Shown in pieces: positions 17,772 to 27,332 of a stretch of DNA of 64,000 bases. Location: the NCBI GenBank assembly GCA_946414395.1, contig CAMKOE010000007.1:31273-95272 (forward strand). The letters are read 5' to 3'. Origin of the DNA: an uncultured Porphyromonadaceae bacterium (GTDB lineage: Bacteria; Bacteroidota; Bacteroidia; Bacteroidales; Muribaculaceae). The number at the start of each line of letters is the position of its first letter. Within the stretch, counting starts at the first letter, position 1. The notes under the pieces are model-generated. The model saw nothing but the letters and a program-made list of their open reading frames with translations, was not told the DNA's origin and did not search any database. The position numbers were made by a program, and so were the translations under genes.

Positions 17772-18035
17772 ATGACAATGAAAAAGTCCAAAACCATATT
17801 GACAGTGCTGGGATTGCTCATCCTTATCGTGCTAGACCTGCTACTCTGGATCAACGCCTACATTGATGGCAAGTACCTGATCGAGCCGTGGCAGAATAGT
17901 CAGATCGATGAAACTTATTACATGCGCATCGATTCCCTGTCGATAGCCATGTTTGTCAACCTCGGCATCATCATCGTGCTATTCATCATGATGATTTACA
18001 GAAAGTTAAGAGAAAAATCAAATAATAAACAGTAA
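17772..18035 (+). CDS. Small two-span membrane protein, 87 aa
   Basis: Two hydrophobic segments, about 9-28 (ILTVLGLLILIVLDLLLWI) and 57-76 (IAMFVNLGIIIVLFIMMIY), flank an acidic 28-residue loop containing IDETYYMRIDS. The C-terminal tail is basic. No known family recognised. It sits 13 bp after the DKNYY gene and 4 bp before the AlkZ-related gene, so the three are likely cotranscribed. The Met two codons later (17778) is an alternative start. Confidence 0.65.
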   Translation: MTMKKSKTILTVLGLLILIVLDLLLWINAYIDGKYLIEPWQNSQIDETYYMRIDSLSIAMFVNLGIIIVLFIMMIYRKLREKSNNKQ

Positions 18036-18039
18036 TCAC

Positions 18040-18711
18040 ATGCTACAGCGAGGAATGATACACAACGCGACACAACTGATGGACCTGATACAGCAGATCG
18101 GGTTCCTGCCGCTGCTCTATAGCGGCATCGGCGGCTACTCGGCCGAGGATGTTGTGGACGACGATTGCCGCTATGTCGTGCTGGACGACGGCGGCTGGGA
18201 CTGGCCCATGTGGAAGTGGAAGGGCCCGATTGTGACCGAGGGCGGTTGCGTGTACGGCAAGTTCTTCAACAAGAAGGCCGGTTACGTGAGCATGGACTGG
18301 TGGCCCGACCTGATGAACTACCGCCGCCACGCCTACCCTGCCCCGGCCGAGGGCTCCATCGAGGAGGCCATCGTGCTGACCCTGCGCGAGCATGGCAGCC
18401 TCATCACGCGCGAGTTGCGGTCGGCCTGCGGCTTCACGGGAACGAAGATGCGCAGTCGCTTTGACGGCTACGTGACGCGCCTGCAGATGGCGTGCCGCAT
18501 CGTCACCCAGGACTTTGTCTATCCCCGCGACAAGCACGGGCACGAGTACGGCTGGGGCTGGTCACTGCTGACGACGCCCGAGGACCTGCTGGGCAAGGAG
18601 GCTTGTGCCTGCGGCCGCACGCCCGAGCAGTCGCTGGAGCGCATCATGGACCACATGAAGCGCATCCTGCCACAAGCCACCGAGAGGCAAATCATCAAAA
18701 TCATCCAATAA
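18040..18711 (+). CDS. AlkZ-related winged-helix protein
   Basis: A 223-residue soluble protein. The pattern QQIGFLPLL near the N-terminus, YGKFFNKKAGYVSMDWWPDL with NYRRHAY near residues 75-105, and the winged-helix block SLITRELRSACGF...FDGYVTRLQM near 120-155 match the Bacteroidales family annotated as AlkZ-related. AlkZ/YcaQ itself is a DNA glycosylase acting on crosslinks and bulky adducts. This protein is shorter than true AlkZ (about 400 residues), so catalytic activity should not be assumed. The Met at 18055 is an alternative start. The sbcD-sbcC repair genes lie only 0.4 kb downstream. Confidence 0.6.
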   Translation: MLQRGMIHNATQLMDLIQQIGFLPLLYSGIGGYSAEDVVDDDCRYVVLDDGGWDWPMWKWKGPIVTEGGCVYGKFFNKKAGYVSMDWWPDLMNYRRHAYPAPAEGSIEEAIVLTLREHGSLITRELRSACGFTGTKMRSRFDGYVTRLQMACRIVTQDFVYPRDKHGHEYGWGWSLLTTPEDLLGKEACACGRTPEQSLERIMDHMKRILPQATERQIIKIIQ

Positions 18712-18730
18712 TATAACATCACCCCTGATT

Positions 18731-19105
18731 ATGATAAAAAGAATCATCATCATCATGGCCTTGACGCTGTGCTCGATAGCCGGCATGCAGGCCCAGAAGA
18801 TCAGTCACATCGAGACGACCCGCTCGTGGCACTACGTGTATGACGAGAACGGCAAGAAGGTGCACACCTTCAGCACCACCCAGGGTAAAGTCGTGGCCTA
18901 TAGCGAGAATTTCTACATCGTCCAGCACGGCAGTTGGTACTACACCTACACCGCCCGGGGCAAGAGGCTGCACACGTTTGCGGTGAGCACAGTGGGCGAT
19001 GTCCTCCATGCCATCGGCGACAACTTCACCAGCAAGAAGGGCGGTTGGGTTTACACCTGGGACAAGAATGGCAAGAAAATCAGGACACAAGCCGCTAACC
19101 ATTAA
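18731..19105 (+). CDS. Small secreted three-repeat protein, 124 aa
   Basis: The signal peptide spans about residues 1-21 (ending IAGMQAQ). The mature part contains three similar units: WHYVYDENGKKVHTFS, WYYTYTARGKRLHTFA and WVYTWDKNGKKIRTQA. Each has an aromatic strand, a turn with Gly-Lys, and a basic strand, resembling WG- or YD-type beta repeats that could stack into a small beta sheet. The repeat units are too few for a full propeller. Function unknown; probably periplasmic or outer-surface. It is 20 bp before sbcD but not functionally linked by sequence. Confidence 0.65.
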   Translation: MIKRIIIIMALTLCSIAGMQAQKISHIETTRSWHYVYDENGKKVHTFSTTQGKVVAYSENFYIVQHGSWYYTYTARGKRLHTFAVSTVGDVLHAIGDNFTSKKGGWVYTWDKNGKKIRTQAANH

Positions 19106-19125
19106 TCAGTTGTACACACTCATCC

Positions 19126-20325
19126 ATGTTTAGGTTCATCCACACCAGCGACTGGCACCTGGGCCAGAATTTCTATGGCTATGACCGCAGCGAGGAGCAA
19201 CGGGACTTCCTGCGTCAGTTGGCCGACATCGTGCGCGAGCAAGAGCCCGACGCCTTGCTCGTCAGCGGTGACATTTTCCACACGGCAGCGCCGTCGAGCG
19301 CCGCCGTCAGCCTCTATGTCAATGCCATGATCGACATTCATGAGGCATGCCCCGGGATGTCGATCATCGTCATTGCCGGTAACCATGACAGCGCGGCACG
19401 CCTCGAGAGCGACAGCCGCTTGTGGAAGTATGCCCGCGTGAACGTCCTGGGCGGCATCGCCCGTGACGCCGATGGGCATGCCGACGTCGGCCGCCACCTC
19501 ATCAAGGTGGGCGACAAGGGCATTGTGGCCGCTGTCCCGTTTGCCTATCCCGCCAGTTTCCCTCCCCTCAAGGGACACGACACCCATCGAGACCAGCGCA
19601 TGCCTGAATTTTTCCAGGCCCTGCTCGACCAGGCCCAGGCCATCAACCACGACAACCTGCCCGTGGTGCTCATGGCCCACCTGGCCGTTAGTCACAGCGA
19701 CATCACCGGCCATGATCCCAACCTGATGATGGAATATGTCGAGATAGGCACGCTGGGCGAGGGTTACGACTATGCCGCACTGGGGCACATCCACCGCCCC
19801 CAGCGGCTGGACGAGCACACATTCTATTGCGGCACGCCAGTCCCCGTCAGTTTTGACGAGCAATGTGAGCATGCGGTCAGCATTGTCGAGATTGATGCCC
19901 ACGAGGCCCTGCCCCGCCTCGAGACCAAGGCCATCAAGAACCTGAAACCCCTGCACACCCTGCCTGCCAGTGAACCCATTGAATTTGACCAAGCACTCAC
20001 CCTGCTAGAAAACCAGCCCCAAGGCGAGAACGCCTACATACGCCTCAATGTACTCGCCGACATGGGACTACCGCTTGACGCCAACGAACGGGCTGCACAA
20101 TTGGCATCACAGCAGTCATGCTACTTCTGCGAGATCAAGAAGACCCGCCTGGACACAGCGACACGCCAGACGCGCCAGATGACTGTGGAGGAACTGAGCA
20201 AGGCCAGCCCGCTGGAAGTCGCCAACCGCCATTACACCGAAGTGCTGCACCGCGAGATGACCGCCGAGGAGAAAGAGATGTTTAACGAGGTTTACCGCCT
20301 TGTCATGGAGGATAAAAGCAAATGA
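19126..20325 (+). CDS. sbcD: Exonuclease subunit SbcD (Mre11-like nuclease)
   Basis: A 399-residue metallophosphoesterase nuclease with all the phosphodiesterase motifs: HTSDWHLGQ at the N-terminus, VSGDIFH near 45, AGNHDS near 85, a MAHLAV segment near 185 and GHIHRPQ near 222. With SbcC it forms the SMC-like complex that cuts hairpins and protein-blocked DNA ends. It overlaps sbcC by 4 bp, so the two are translationally coupled. Length and start are normal. Confidence 0.95.
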   Translation: MFRFIHTSDWHLGQNFYGYDRSEEQRDFLRQLADIVREQEPDALLVSGDIFHTAAPSSAAVSLYVNAMIDIHEACPGMSIIVIAGNHDSAARLESDSRLWKYARVNVLGGIARDADGHADVGRHLIKVGDKGIVAAVPFAYPASFPPLKGHDTHRDQRMPEFFQALLDQAQAINHDNLPVVLMAHLAVSHSDITGHDPNLMMEYVEIGTLGEGYDYAALGHIHRPQRLDEHTFYCGTPVPVSFDEQCEHAVSIVEIDAHEALPRLETKAIKNLKPLHTLPASEPIEFDQALTLLENQPQGENAYIRLNVLADMGLPLDANERAAQLASQQSCYFCEIKKTRLDTATRQTRQMTVEELSKASPLEVANRHYTEVLHREMTAEEKEMFNEVYRLVMEDKSK

Positions 20326-23300
20326 AACTCAAGAAACTCACCATCGATAACATCGCGTCGATCGAACACGCCGTGATTGACTTTGACGCCGCACCGCTGG
20401 CCAACGAACGCCTGTTCCTCATCACCGGAGAGACTGGATCGGGCAAGTCAACCATCATCGACTGCCTGTGTCTCGCACTGTTCAACAACACCCCCAGGCT
20501 GTCGTCGGTGGTCAATGCCAAGGATAACGGCTACCAGAACACTGTGGTAGAAGGCACAACCGACGAAATCGGCATCAACGACCCCCGGCAACTCATGCGC
20601 CGCGGCAGCGGTGAGGCCGACATTGTGCTCACCTTTGACGACAACCAGGGCGTCCCCTACACCATCACCTGGCACCTGCAGCGCGCCCGCAAGAAGCCTA
20701 ACGGCAGGTTGCAGAGTGTGGGCCGCACATTGAGCACCGATGATGGTGTTGAACCTGCCACATTCCTGAGGAAACAGGACGAGATAGACGAGCGCATCTC
20801 GGAGTTGCTGGGGCTGGATATGGACCAGTTCCTGCGCACTGTCGTGCTGGCTCAGGGCAAGTTTGCCGAGTTTATCAACTCCAAGGACAATGACAAGGCC
20901 GACCTGCTCGAGAAAATGACGGGAACGAGCATCTACTCGGACATCAGCAAGAAGATCAATGACGTCTGCAAGCAGAAGAAGGCCGATCGCGACCTGCTGA
21001 AGAGCGAACTCGACAACTACACCCTGCTGAATGACGAACAAAAGGCTGCCATCAACGGCGAAATCGCCGAACTGCAGCAACAGCAGGAGCAGGCCCGACG
21101 CACTAACGACCTGGCAAAGGCCATGATCGATTGGATAACGCGTAAGAGCCAGAATGAGCAGAACTTGGCCAGCGCCCGGAGTCTGTTGCAGGAAAAGCAG
21201 GAAATCATCCACACCGACGTCCACCTGGCCGAACAGGCGCTGGTCAAGGACTGGAACGACACCGTGGAGCCCCGGCTCAAACTCAAGGAGAGGGACGCGC
21301 ACCTCGTCAAGGCCAAGAACCTCGAGAGCCAGCGGGAGAGCATGCAGCAACGTTTTGACGGCCTGTGTGCCGCCTTGCGGGCCACCGAGGACGACCTGAA
21401 AGTGAAACAGCAATCGCTCAGGGACATCACAGCCACCCTCAGCGCCGAGGAGCCCAACAGGGCAATGTATGAGGCCATCAAGCAGATCAAGAGCAACATG
21501 AAACACCTGGCCGAGGAACAGGGCAACGTGACCGATTTCACCCGCCGGCTCGAGGACGAGCAACGACGGCTGCCTGCCGTCATGACCAAGGTGGAAGAGG
21601 CCCTCAAGACGCGCAACGAGCGTGATGAGGCAGTCAAGCGGCTGCAGCAGCAACTTGAGGCCCTGCATGTGGCCGAAGCACGGCAACAGAAGGACCGCCT
21701 TGTCAACCTCAAGCAGAGCCTCCTGTCGCTCAAGGGCATGAATGAAGCGGTCGCTCAGGCCGAAGAGGCCCTAGCAGAACTCAAGGGTCAACAGGCCGGC
21801 CAGCAACAAGCGCTGGACGCCGAGCACGCTACCATCGGGGCTCATCGCAAACACTGGGAGGAAGCCCGCACCGACGTTGAGCAGCAAAAGAACTGGAACG
21901 AACTGCTGGCACAGGCCCACAAAACCCTTCATGAGGGTGACACCTGTCCCGTGTGCGGCAACGTCATCGGCCAACTGTTGCCACAGGGCAACAGCAGGCT
22001 GGATCAACTGCAAGAGAAATTGAAGCAGGCCGAGGAGAACCTGCGCCAAGCCGAAGCACGCATCAAGGCCGCCACCGGCCTGATCGCCGACTATGGCAAG
22101 CAGATCGATCGAGCCAGCAAAATAGTCGAGGAAAAAGCCAGCCTGCGGGACAAGCATTGGCAACAGACCTGCCAATTACTGGCGACATGCGGCAAAACCG
22201 CCAGTGAAGTAACTGACAACAACGCTGCCGACAGCCTGATTGCCGATATTGATGATGAAATGAACCGCCTCAACGGCATCCTCAATCAAGCGGATGAATT
22301 GGGCGGGAAAATCAACGATGCGCAGCAACTGTTCAATCGGGCATCATCGGCCCACAACGAGGCCACTATCGAACTCAACCAGGTCAACGACAGTATCACC
22401 CACCAGCAGGCCGTCATCAAGAACAGCCGCGATAAAGTCAACAGCCTAACCGATGAACTGAACGTCCTGTTTGTCATGCGGGACTGGCAACAGCAGGCCG
22501 CCGCCGATTCCCGCTTCATCGACAAGATGGAGGCCGCAGCCAGTGCCTATCAGCGCAACGTCACCTCAAGTCAGCAACTGGAGCAGACCATCAAACTGAT
22601 GAATGCCTCCCTACCCGCCATGCGTGAAGCACGGGGCAACATCGCGGGGCTCAAGGACAGCGGCCTCACCACCAGCGATATTCCCGAGAATCTGGATAAG
22701 CGCTGGCGACACTTCGAGAACGATTATCTGGATTGGGAATCCCAACTGCGCAACGAGCAAGGCAACGCCAGGCAGGCAGCACAAGCACTAGAGGATTACC
22801 TGAGCCAAAACCCCGGTATCACCGTGCAACGGCTGGCCAACCTCAACGACATCGATCCAAAGGAAATCGGGGACATCAAGGCCAAGCACGATAGCCTAGG
22901 CACCGCCATCAGCACACTGCAGGGCCAAATCACCGAACTGACCCGCCAGAGGGACACCATCGCAGCCGCCAGGCCCGAGGGTGACGAGGACGATCCTCAA
23001 CAACTTGCCACAGTGCAACAAGAAAGCGGTGAACGGATGACAAAACTGGGCAATGAAATCGCCCAGCGCATGGCCATCCTCAAGGCCGATGAAGACAGCA
23101 CACGCCGCATGGGCAAGACTCGACAACTGCTGGAAAAGGCCGAGGAGACCTACATGCGATGGGCTGAACTTGACAAACAACTGGGCAGCGCCGACGGGAA
23201 GACCTTCCGCAAGATCGCACAGAGTTACATCCTGGGGGATCTGCTGGCACGGGCCAATGGCTACCTGGAGCATTTCAACAACCGCTATGAACTGATTGCC

Positions 23301-23663
23301 AATCCCGGCAAACTGTCCATCCTCGTGAGGGACCTGCAACACGGAGACCTCAGTTCGGTGGGCACACTGTCTGGCGGAGAGAGTTTCATGGTGTCACTCG
23401 CCCTGGCGTTGGCCTTGTCGAGCATGTCAGGGAAGGTATTCAGCATGGACACACTGTTTATCGACGAGGGATTCGGCTCGTTGAGTCCAAACTATCTGGA
23501 TAACGTCATGGAAACCCTCAACCGCCTGTACGAGATGGGCGGCAGGCGCGTGGGCATTATCAGCCACGTGGAGATGCTCAAGGAACGCGTTGCGACCCAG
23601 ATTCAAGTGCAACGCGACCCGTCGAACAACACCGTGAGCCGCGTCAACATTGTCACACTCTAG
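20322..23663 (+). CDS. sbcC: Exonuclease subunit SbcC (Rad50-like ATPase)
   Basis: An 1113-residue SMC-type ATPase. Walker A GETGSGKST lies near residue 36. Long heptad coiled coils flank a zinc hook, CPVCG, near residue 541. The ABC signature TLSGGESFMVSLALALAL is near residue 1017 and Walker B DTLFIDEGFGSL near 1045. It works with SbcD in DNA-end processing. Immediately followed by a 13-bp hairpin shared with the convergent DUF4251 gene. Confidence 0.95.
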   Translation: MKLKKLTIDNIASIEHAVIDFDAAPLANERLFLITGETGSGKSTIIDCLCLALFNNTPRLSSVVNAKDNGYQNTVVEGTTDEIGINDPRQLMRRGSGEADIVLTFDDNQGVPYTITWHLQRARKKPNGRLQSVGRTLSTDDGVEPATFLRKQDEIDERISELLGLDMDQFLRTVVLAQGKFAEFINSKDNDKADLLEKMTGTSIYSDISKKINDVCKQKKADRDLLKSELDNYTLLNDEQKAAINGEIAELQQQQEQARRTNDLAKAMIDWITRKSQNEQNLASARSLLQEKQEIIHTDVHLAEQALVKDWNDTVEPRLKLKERDAHLVKAKNLESQRESMQQRFDGLCAALRATEDDLKVKQQSLRDITATLSAEEPNRAMYEAIKQIKSNMKHLAEEQGNVTDFTRRLEDEQRRLPAVMTKVEEALKTRNERDEAVKRLQQQLEALHVAEARQQKDRLVNLKQSLLSLKGMNEAVAQAEEALAELKGQQAGQQQALDAEHATIGAHRKHWEEARTDVEQQKNWNELLAQAHKTLHEGDTCPVCGNVIGQLLPQGNSRLDQLQEKLKQAEENLRQAEARIKAATGLIADYGKQIDRASKIVEEKASLRDKHWQQTCQLLATCGKTASEVTDNNAADSLIADIDDEMNRLNGILNQADELGGKINDAQQLFNRASSAHNEATIELNQVNDSITHQQAVIKNSRDKVNSLTDELNVLFVMRDWQQQAAADSRFIDKMEAAASAYQRNVTSSQQLEQTIKLMNASLPAMREARGNIAGLKDSGLTTSDIPENLDKRWRHFENDYLDWESQLRNEQGNARQAAQALEDYLSQNPGITVQRLANLNDIDPKEIGDIKAKHDSLGTAISTLQGQITELTRQRDTIAAARPEGDEDDPQQLATVQQESGERMTKLGNEIAQRMAILKADEDSTRRMGKTRQLLEKAEETYMRWAELDKQLGSADGKTFRKIAQSYILGDLLARANGYLEHFNNRYELIANPGKLSILVRDLQHGDLSSVGTLSGGESFMVSLALALALSSMSGKVFSMDTLFIDEGFGSLSPNYLDNVMETLNRLYEMGGRRVGIISHVEMLKERVATQIQVQRDPSNNTVSRVNIVTL

Positions 23664-23678
23664 AACCGATATTTGTAG

Positions 23679-23714
23679 CAAGAGCCCCATGCGCGATTTC
23701 ACATGGGGCTCTTG
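23679..23714. terminator. Bidirectional hairpin between sbcC and the DUF4251 gene
   Basis: Perfect 13-bp arms CAAGAGCCCCATG (23679-23691) and CATGGGGCTCTTG (23702-23714), loop of 10. It lies between convergent genes. There is no strong T-tract on either side, which lowers confidence in pure intrinsic termination. Confidence 0.7.
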
Positions 23715-23741
23715 TGATAAAAAGAGGTACTACATTGAGCG

Positions 23742-24236
23742 CTACAACTCATTCAGGGTGTGAATCATGCCGCTGTAGGAAATGGCGTCACGGCCGCGCG
23801 GATCCACATCGATGGTTGTCTTGCCGTTCATGAACACCTCGACATGGAACCGGTAATGGTCGTCCCCATTATCGACACGGAACGTCACGCGGGCACGGTC
23901 GGCCTTGGGGTATTCCACCTTGTAATCGAGCATCGGGCTAGTGAAGTTGAGTGCCTTGTAACCGCTTGCCCCATAACCCACATTCTGGCCCGAGCCGACA
24001 TAGGGCAGGTAACACGTCACCGAGCCATCGCGCACAATCATCTTCTGCCCCAGGCTGACGCTCATCGTGGGGGCCGACAAGGGGCGCATCGAACCCACCA
24101 TCACATAGTACTGCCCAGATTCCAGCAGTTGCTTGATGGCCTCGGCACGCTGGGGATCGACAACCTTATTACTAGAGCCACATGCAGCAAGAATCAGCAT
24201 CAATAATAATGATGAAATCAGTAGTTTTTTTTCCAT
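23742..24236 (-). CDS. DUF4251-family lipoprotein (copy 1)
   Basis: A 164-residue exported lipoprotein: signal sequence followed by the lipobox LAAC at about residues 16-19. The mature part matches the DUF4251 pattern seen in many Bacteroidales: a YYVMVGSMRPL strand, a SLGQKMIVRDGSVTCYLPYVG block, then FRVDN and a VFMNGKTTIDVDPRGRDAISYSG end. Function of the family is unknown; predicted on the inner or outer membrane facing the periplasm. It is the last gene of the minus-strand run that contains the PorZ-like proteins. Confidence 0.82.
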   Translation of the reverse strand: MEKKLLISSLLLMLILAACGSSNKVVDPQRAEAIKQLLESGQYYVMVGSMRPLSAPTMSVSLGQKMIVRDGSVTCYLPYVGSGQNVGYGASGYKALNFTSPMLDYKVEYPKADRARVTFRVDNGDDHYRFHVEVFMNGKTTIDVDPRGRDAISYSGMIHTLNEL

Positions 24237-24358
24237 ATCTCTAGAGTTTTTTCGATTGAACTGATAATCGGGTTAAAGGAGTTAAGTGAACTCATTCATT
24301 ATTGATGACTCGAGCCAATACTTAAAGTTTAATCAAAACACGAAAAAAAACTATGCCC

Positions 24359-24859
24359 TCAAACATCCAGGCCCGTCATTTCGCCGTCAAACGAGATGGC
24401 ATCGTGGTCGCGCGCGATGACGTCGATCACAGCCTTGCCGTTGGTGAACAGGTCGATGCGGTAGTGATAGGCATCCTCTTCGTTTGTCACGTCAAACTCG
24501 ATTACATATCGGTTGCTCGTGCTCCGGCTCACCACATAGTTCTTGATTTTGCCCTTGAAGTTAAGCCCCTTGCCGCCACCCATGGGCAGACGATAGGCCT
24601 CGCCGACATAGGGCAGATAACTGTCCACATCGTCGCCACTGACCTTCAACTCATAGGTTGAACTCACGTGGCGAGGCATGCCACCCAGCGGTTTCATCCA
24701 GTCAACCGCAATGGTGAACTGGCGGTTATCCACCGCATTCTGGACTTGGCGGACCACAAGGGCCTGCTGCTCGGCCTTGGTCAAGCCGTTACTTGTGCCA
24801 CATGACAGGAGTGTCATGCCCATGAGCAGCGCTGCAAACAATGAATAAACCCTGTTCAT
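24359..24859 (-). CDS. DUF4251-family lipoprotein (copy 2)
   Basis: A 166-residue paralogue of the previous entry. Lipobox LLSC at about residues 17-20. It shares the WMKPL, YLPYVGEA and LFTNGKAVIDV...HDAISFDG blocks with copy 1 but is well diverged. It lies 38 bp downstream of the first PorZ-like gene on the same strand and 122 bp before copy 1, consistent with one transcription unit. Function unknown. Confidence 0.82.
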   Translation of the reverse strand: MNRVYSLFAALLMGMTLLSCGTSNGLTKAEQQALVVRQVQNAVDNRQFTIAVDWMKPLGGMPRHVSSTYELKVSGDDVDSYLPYVGEAYRLPMGGGKGLNFKGKIKNYVVSRSTSNRYVIEFDVTNEEDAYHYRIDLFTNGKAVIDVIARDHDAISFDGEMTGLDV

Positions 24860-24897
24860 CCTAATATCTTGATTTCAACTGGTTATACTTATTATCA

Positions 24898-27207
24898 TTA
24901 ACGGATGACGGCCACCTTGGTCACGACGGCGTTACCGCCGCCATTGGCTTGTGAGCACAGCACGAGATAGACGCCTGTCTTTACAGGTTCACCGCTCTGG
25001 GTACAGCAGTCCCATGTCGCCATGCCGCCGGTTGACTTGAGTTGACGGATGACATTACCGCTGGCATCGGCAATTTTGACCAACGAGTTATCCATCAGTC
25101 CCACGATTGTCACATCCCCGCCATAGTCCGGCCGAACGGGATTGGGATAAGCATAAACTTCGCTATAGTTGTTCTCGGCCGGGGCGCTGTCGCTGAAGTA
25201 CTCATACACGCCAGCCGGTGTGGTCAGATATACGGAATTGTTATTGGGGTTGCAGCACACGCGGTAAACGGTATTGGAGGCCAAGGGGCTATTGCTGGTG
25301 TTAAACTTCCTGATGACCTCGGTGCCGTCGGCACTGACGAGGAAGATACCCGATGACTGGGTAGCGATCCACTTGCGGTTGGCCCCATCCACGGCGATGT
25401 CGTTGACCTGGATACCATCCATAAGGCGATCGGCCATGCCGGTGCCATCGTTACGGGGAACCTTAGGCCGCACCACGCTGAAGGCGCTGCCCGAGAATGC
25501 CGATGCGGGATTGAAGACGCAGACGCCCTCGGTAGTGCCCATCCACACGAGTCCGGTGAGGTCCTCGGTCAAGCACAGCGTGTAGGTCCAAGAAACAATC
25601 TGGCCATCCTGGTCGGCAAACTGCGAGAAGGAGACCTGGTTGGGGCGGCCTGAAACTTCCCCGGCGCTGTTCCACATGAAAACGGGCATCTGGTAATCAC
25701 CGTCGGTGAAGATCTTGATGTCATGATTGCCGTTCTTGGTTGAAATGAAACTCTCGCGCTGGGTGTGGCCGGTATTCAATCCATCAATGTTGGGCAGGAT
25801 CCAATCGGCAGCCGTGACATTATCCTGTTTCAATTTTGCTGCAGGAAGCACCATCACGGGATGCTCAGGGTTCTCAAAGGACTGGATTACCCACAGGTTG
25901 CCGTTACGGTCGATGCTGGTGATTGGGTGGATGGCCCATTTCTCGGCCATGGGGCTGTTGTCAAGACCATAAATCTGGACAATCTTGTTGTCGGTGACCT
26001 TGAACAATCCTTCCCTCCAGGTGCTCAACAGATAGGTATCGGGATCGCCAGGCATGAATTCGATGTGGAACGAACCGTCAACCGGAGCCCCCTCGGGGGT
26101 GACATCGGTCCACTGCATTCCGTCATAGGTATTGATGGCGGTAGGGAAACAGGTCCTGAAGAAATGATTGTTGGCGGTAGTGGAGACATAGAGCAAGTCC
26201 TTGTCCTTGTTGTAGGCCATCCAGAACGGCGTGCCAAACGACAAGCAATTGGGCAGGTAATAACTGCTGTTGCCAAACTCATGCAGTCCCTTGGGACCTA
26301 CTGCCCAGACCGTGCCGCCGCCATCAGGATGACTGCTGCACACTTCACCGTCGGTATCGACGGTGCGCACAATCGTTTTGCCGTGTTCATCGGTAACGAT
26401 ATACTGGTTGTTGGATGGCAGGTTAATCAAGTAACCGCCTTGAGTTTTCTGCACATCAGATGCCTTCTTATTGATCACTTCCTCTTGAACGAACTTCATG
26501 GTTCCATCGTCCCTTACCGTGATGGTCACATGGGTAACTCTACTCGTCAGGCAGTAGAATTCATTATCACTGATTGGACGGAAGCGGCAATTTGCCTTCA
26601 TCGACGCGGTGGAGAATGACGACAACTGCTCGTGATATTCATCGGCATCGCCATAGTAGAATTTATCCTTAGTGGTGAGTATCAGCAGTTCGCCCACCTG
26701 CGCCACCGACGCGATGGATTCACCATACAGATGAGACTCCTTGACGATAAACCTGTTGTCGTCAATCACCACATAGCCAAAGTCGGTGGCAAGATATATC
26801 TCGTCGTCGGCAAATGACACGTCGTTAATCGTCTTGCTGGTCGTCAACACCGCGTCCTTGATCTCGGACATGTTCACAACAGATCCGTCGGGCTTGATGA
26901 TGTCTATATTGGTGTTGGAATAGATGACCACCAGGTAATTCTTATCACTGTTAAAGTAAATGCCCGAAATGCCCATGTCGCTCAATTGATTGACCTTGCT
27001 CAGGGCCTCATTCTCCTGGGTTTCTTTATCCAAGCGGAAGAGGTCGGTTCCCGACAGATAATAAACCCAATCGGGGGCATCGGCAACAGTAAGGGCCTTA
27101 TTGCCTACAAAAGACGTGTGGATGCGCCAATCTCCCACCGCATTCTGAGCCATGGCACACAACGGCAGGAAAACAGCCAACAGCAATAATATCTTCTTCA
27201 TTGTCAT
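24898..27207 (-). CDS. porZ: PorZ-like two-propeller protein with T9SS C-terminal domain (copy A)
   Basis: A 769-residue protein with a signal peptide (to about residue 20, ending AMAQ). It then follows the PorZ pattern: GDWRIHTSFVGNKAL, SGTDLFRLDKE, the NTNIDIIKPDGSVVN segment, and two runs of beta-propeller blades separated near residue 330. The last 85 residues (YAYPNPVRPDY..., ...TGVYLVLCS) form a type IX secretion C-terminal domain. PorZ binds A-LPS and belongs to the PorU-PorV-PorQ attachment complex on the outer membrane. Of the three copies here, this one looks most like classical PorZ, but which copy serves the T9SS is not settled by sequence. Confidence 0.7.
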   Translation of the reverse strand: MTMKKILLLLAVFLPLCAMAQNAVGDWRIHTSFVGNKALTVADAPDWVYYLSGTDLFRLDKETQENEALSKVNQLSDMGISGIYFNSDKNYLVVIYSNTNIDIIKPDGSVVNMSEIKDAVLTTSKTINDVSFADDEIYLATDFGYVVIDDNRFIVKESHLYGESIASVAQVGELLILTTKDKFYYGDADEYHEQLSSFSTASMKANCRFRPISDNEFYCLTSRVTHVTITVRDDGTMKFVQEEVINKKASDVQKTQGGYLINLPSNNQYIVTDEHGKTIVRTVDTDGEVCSSHPDGGGTVWAVGPKGLHEFGNSSYYLPNCLSFGTPFWMAYNKDKDLLYVSTTANNHFFRTCFPTAINTYDGMQWTDVTPEGAPVDGSFHIEFMPGDPDTYLLSTWREGLFKVTDNKIVQIYGLDNSPMAEKWAIHPITSIDRNGNLWVIQSFENPEHPVMVLPAAKLKQDNVTAADWILPNIDGLNTGHTQRESFISTKNGNHDIKIFTDGDYQMPVFMWNSAGEVSGRPNQVSFSQFADQDGQIVSWTYTLCLTEDLTGLVWMGTTEGVCVFNPASAFSGSAFSVVRPKVPRNDGTGMADRLMDGIQVNDIAVDGANRKWIATQSSGIFLVSADGTEVIRKFNTSNSPLASNTVYRVCCNPNNNSVYLTTPAGVYEYFSDSAPAENNYSEVYAYPNPVRPDYGGDVTIVGLMDNSLVKIADASGNVIRQLKSTGGMATWDCCTQSGEPVKTGVYLVLCSQANGGGNAVVTKVAVIR

Positions 27208-27332
27208 TGGGAATCACAATTAAAAACTTATCGTATTAAATAAACGTAACTACCGCCATTAAATTGTGTGCCATCCATGTTAGTTTTGGGCCAAGGCTAG
27301 TTCGTCGCCCAGTCGAGCCATGGCGCTTGACT

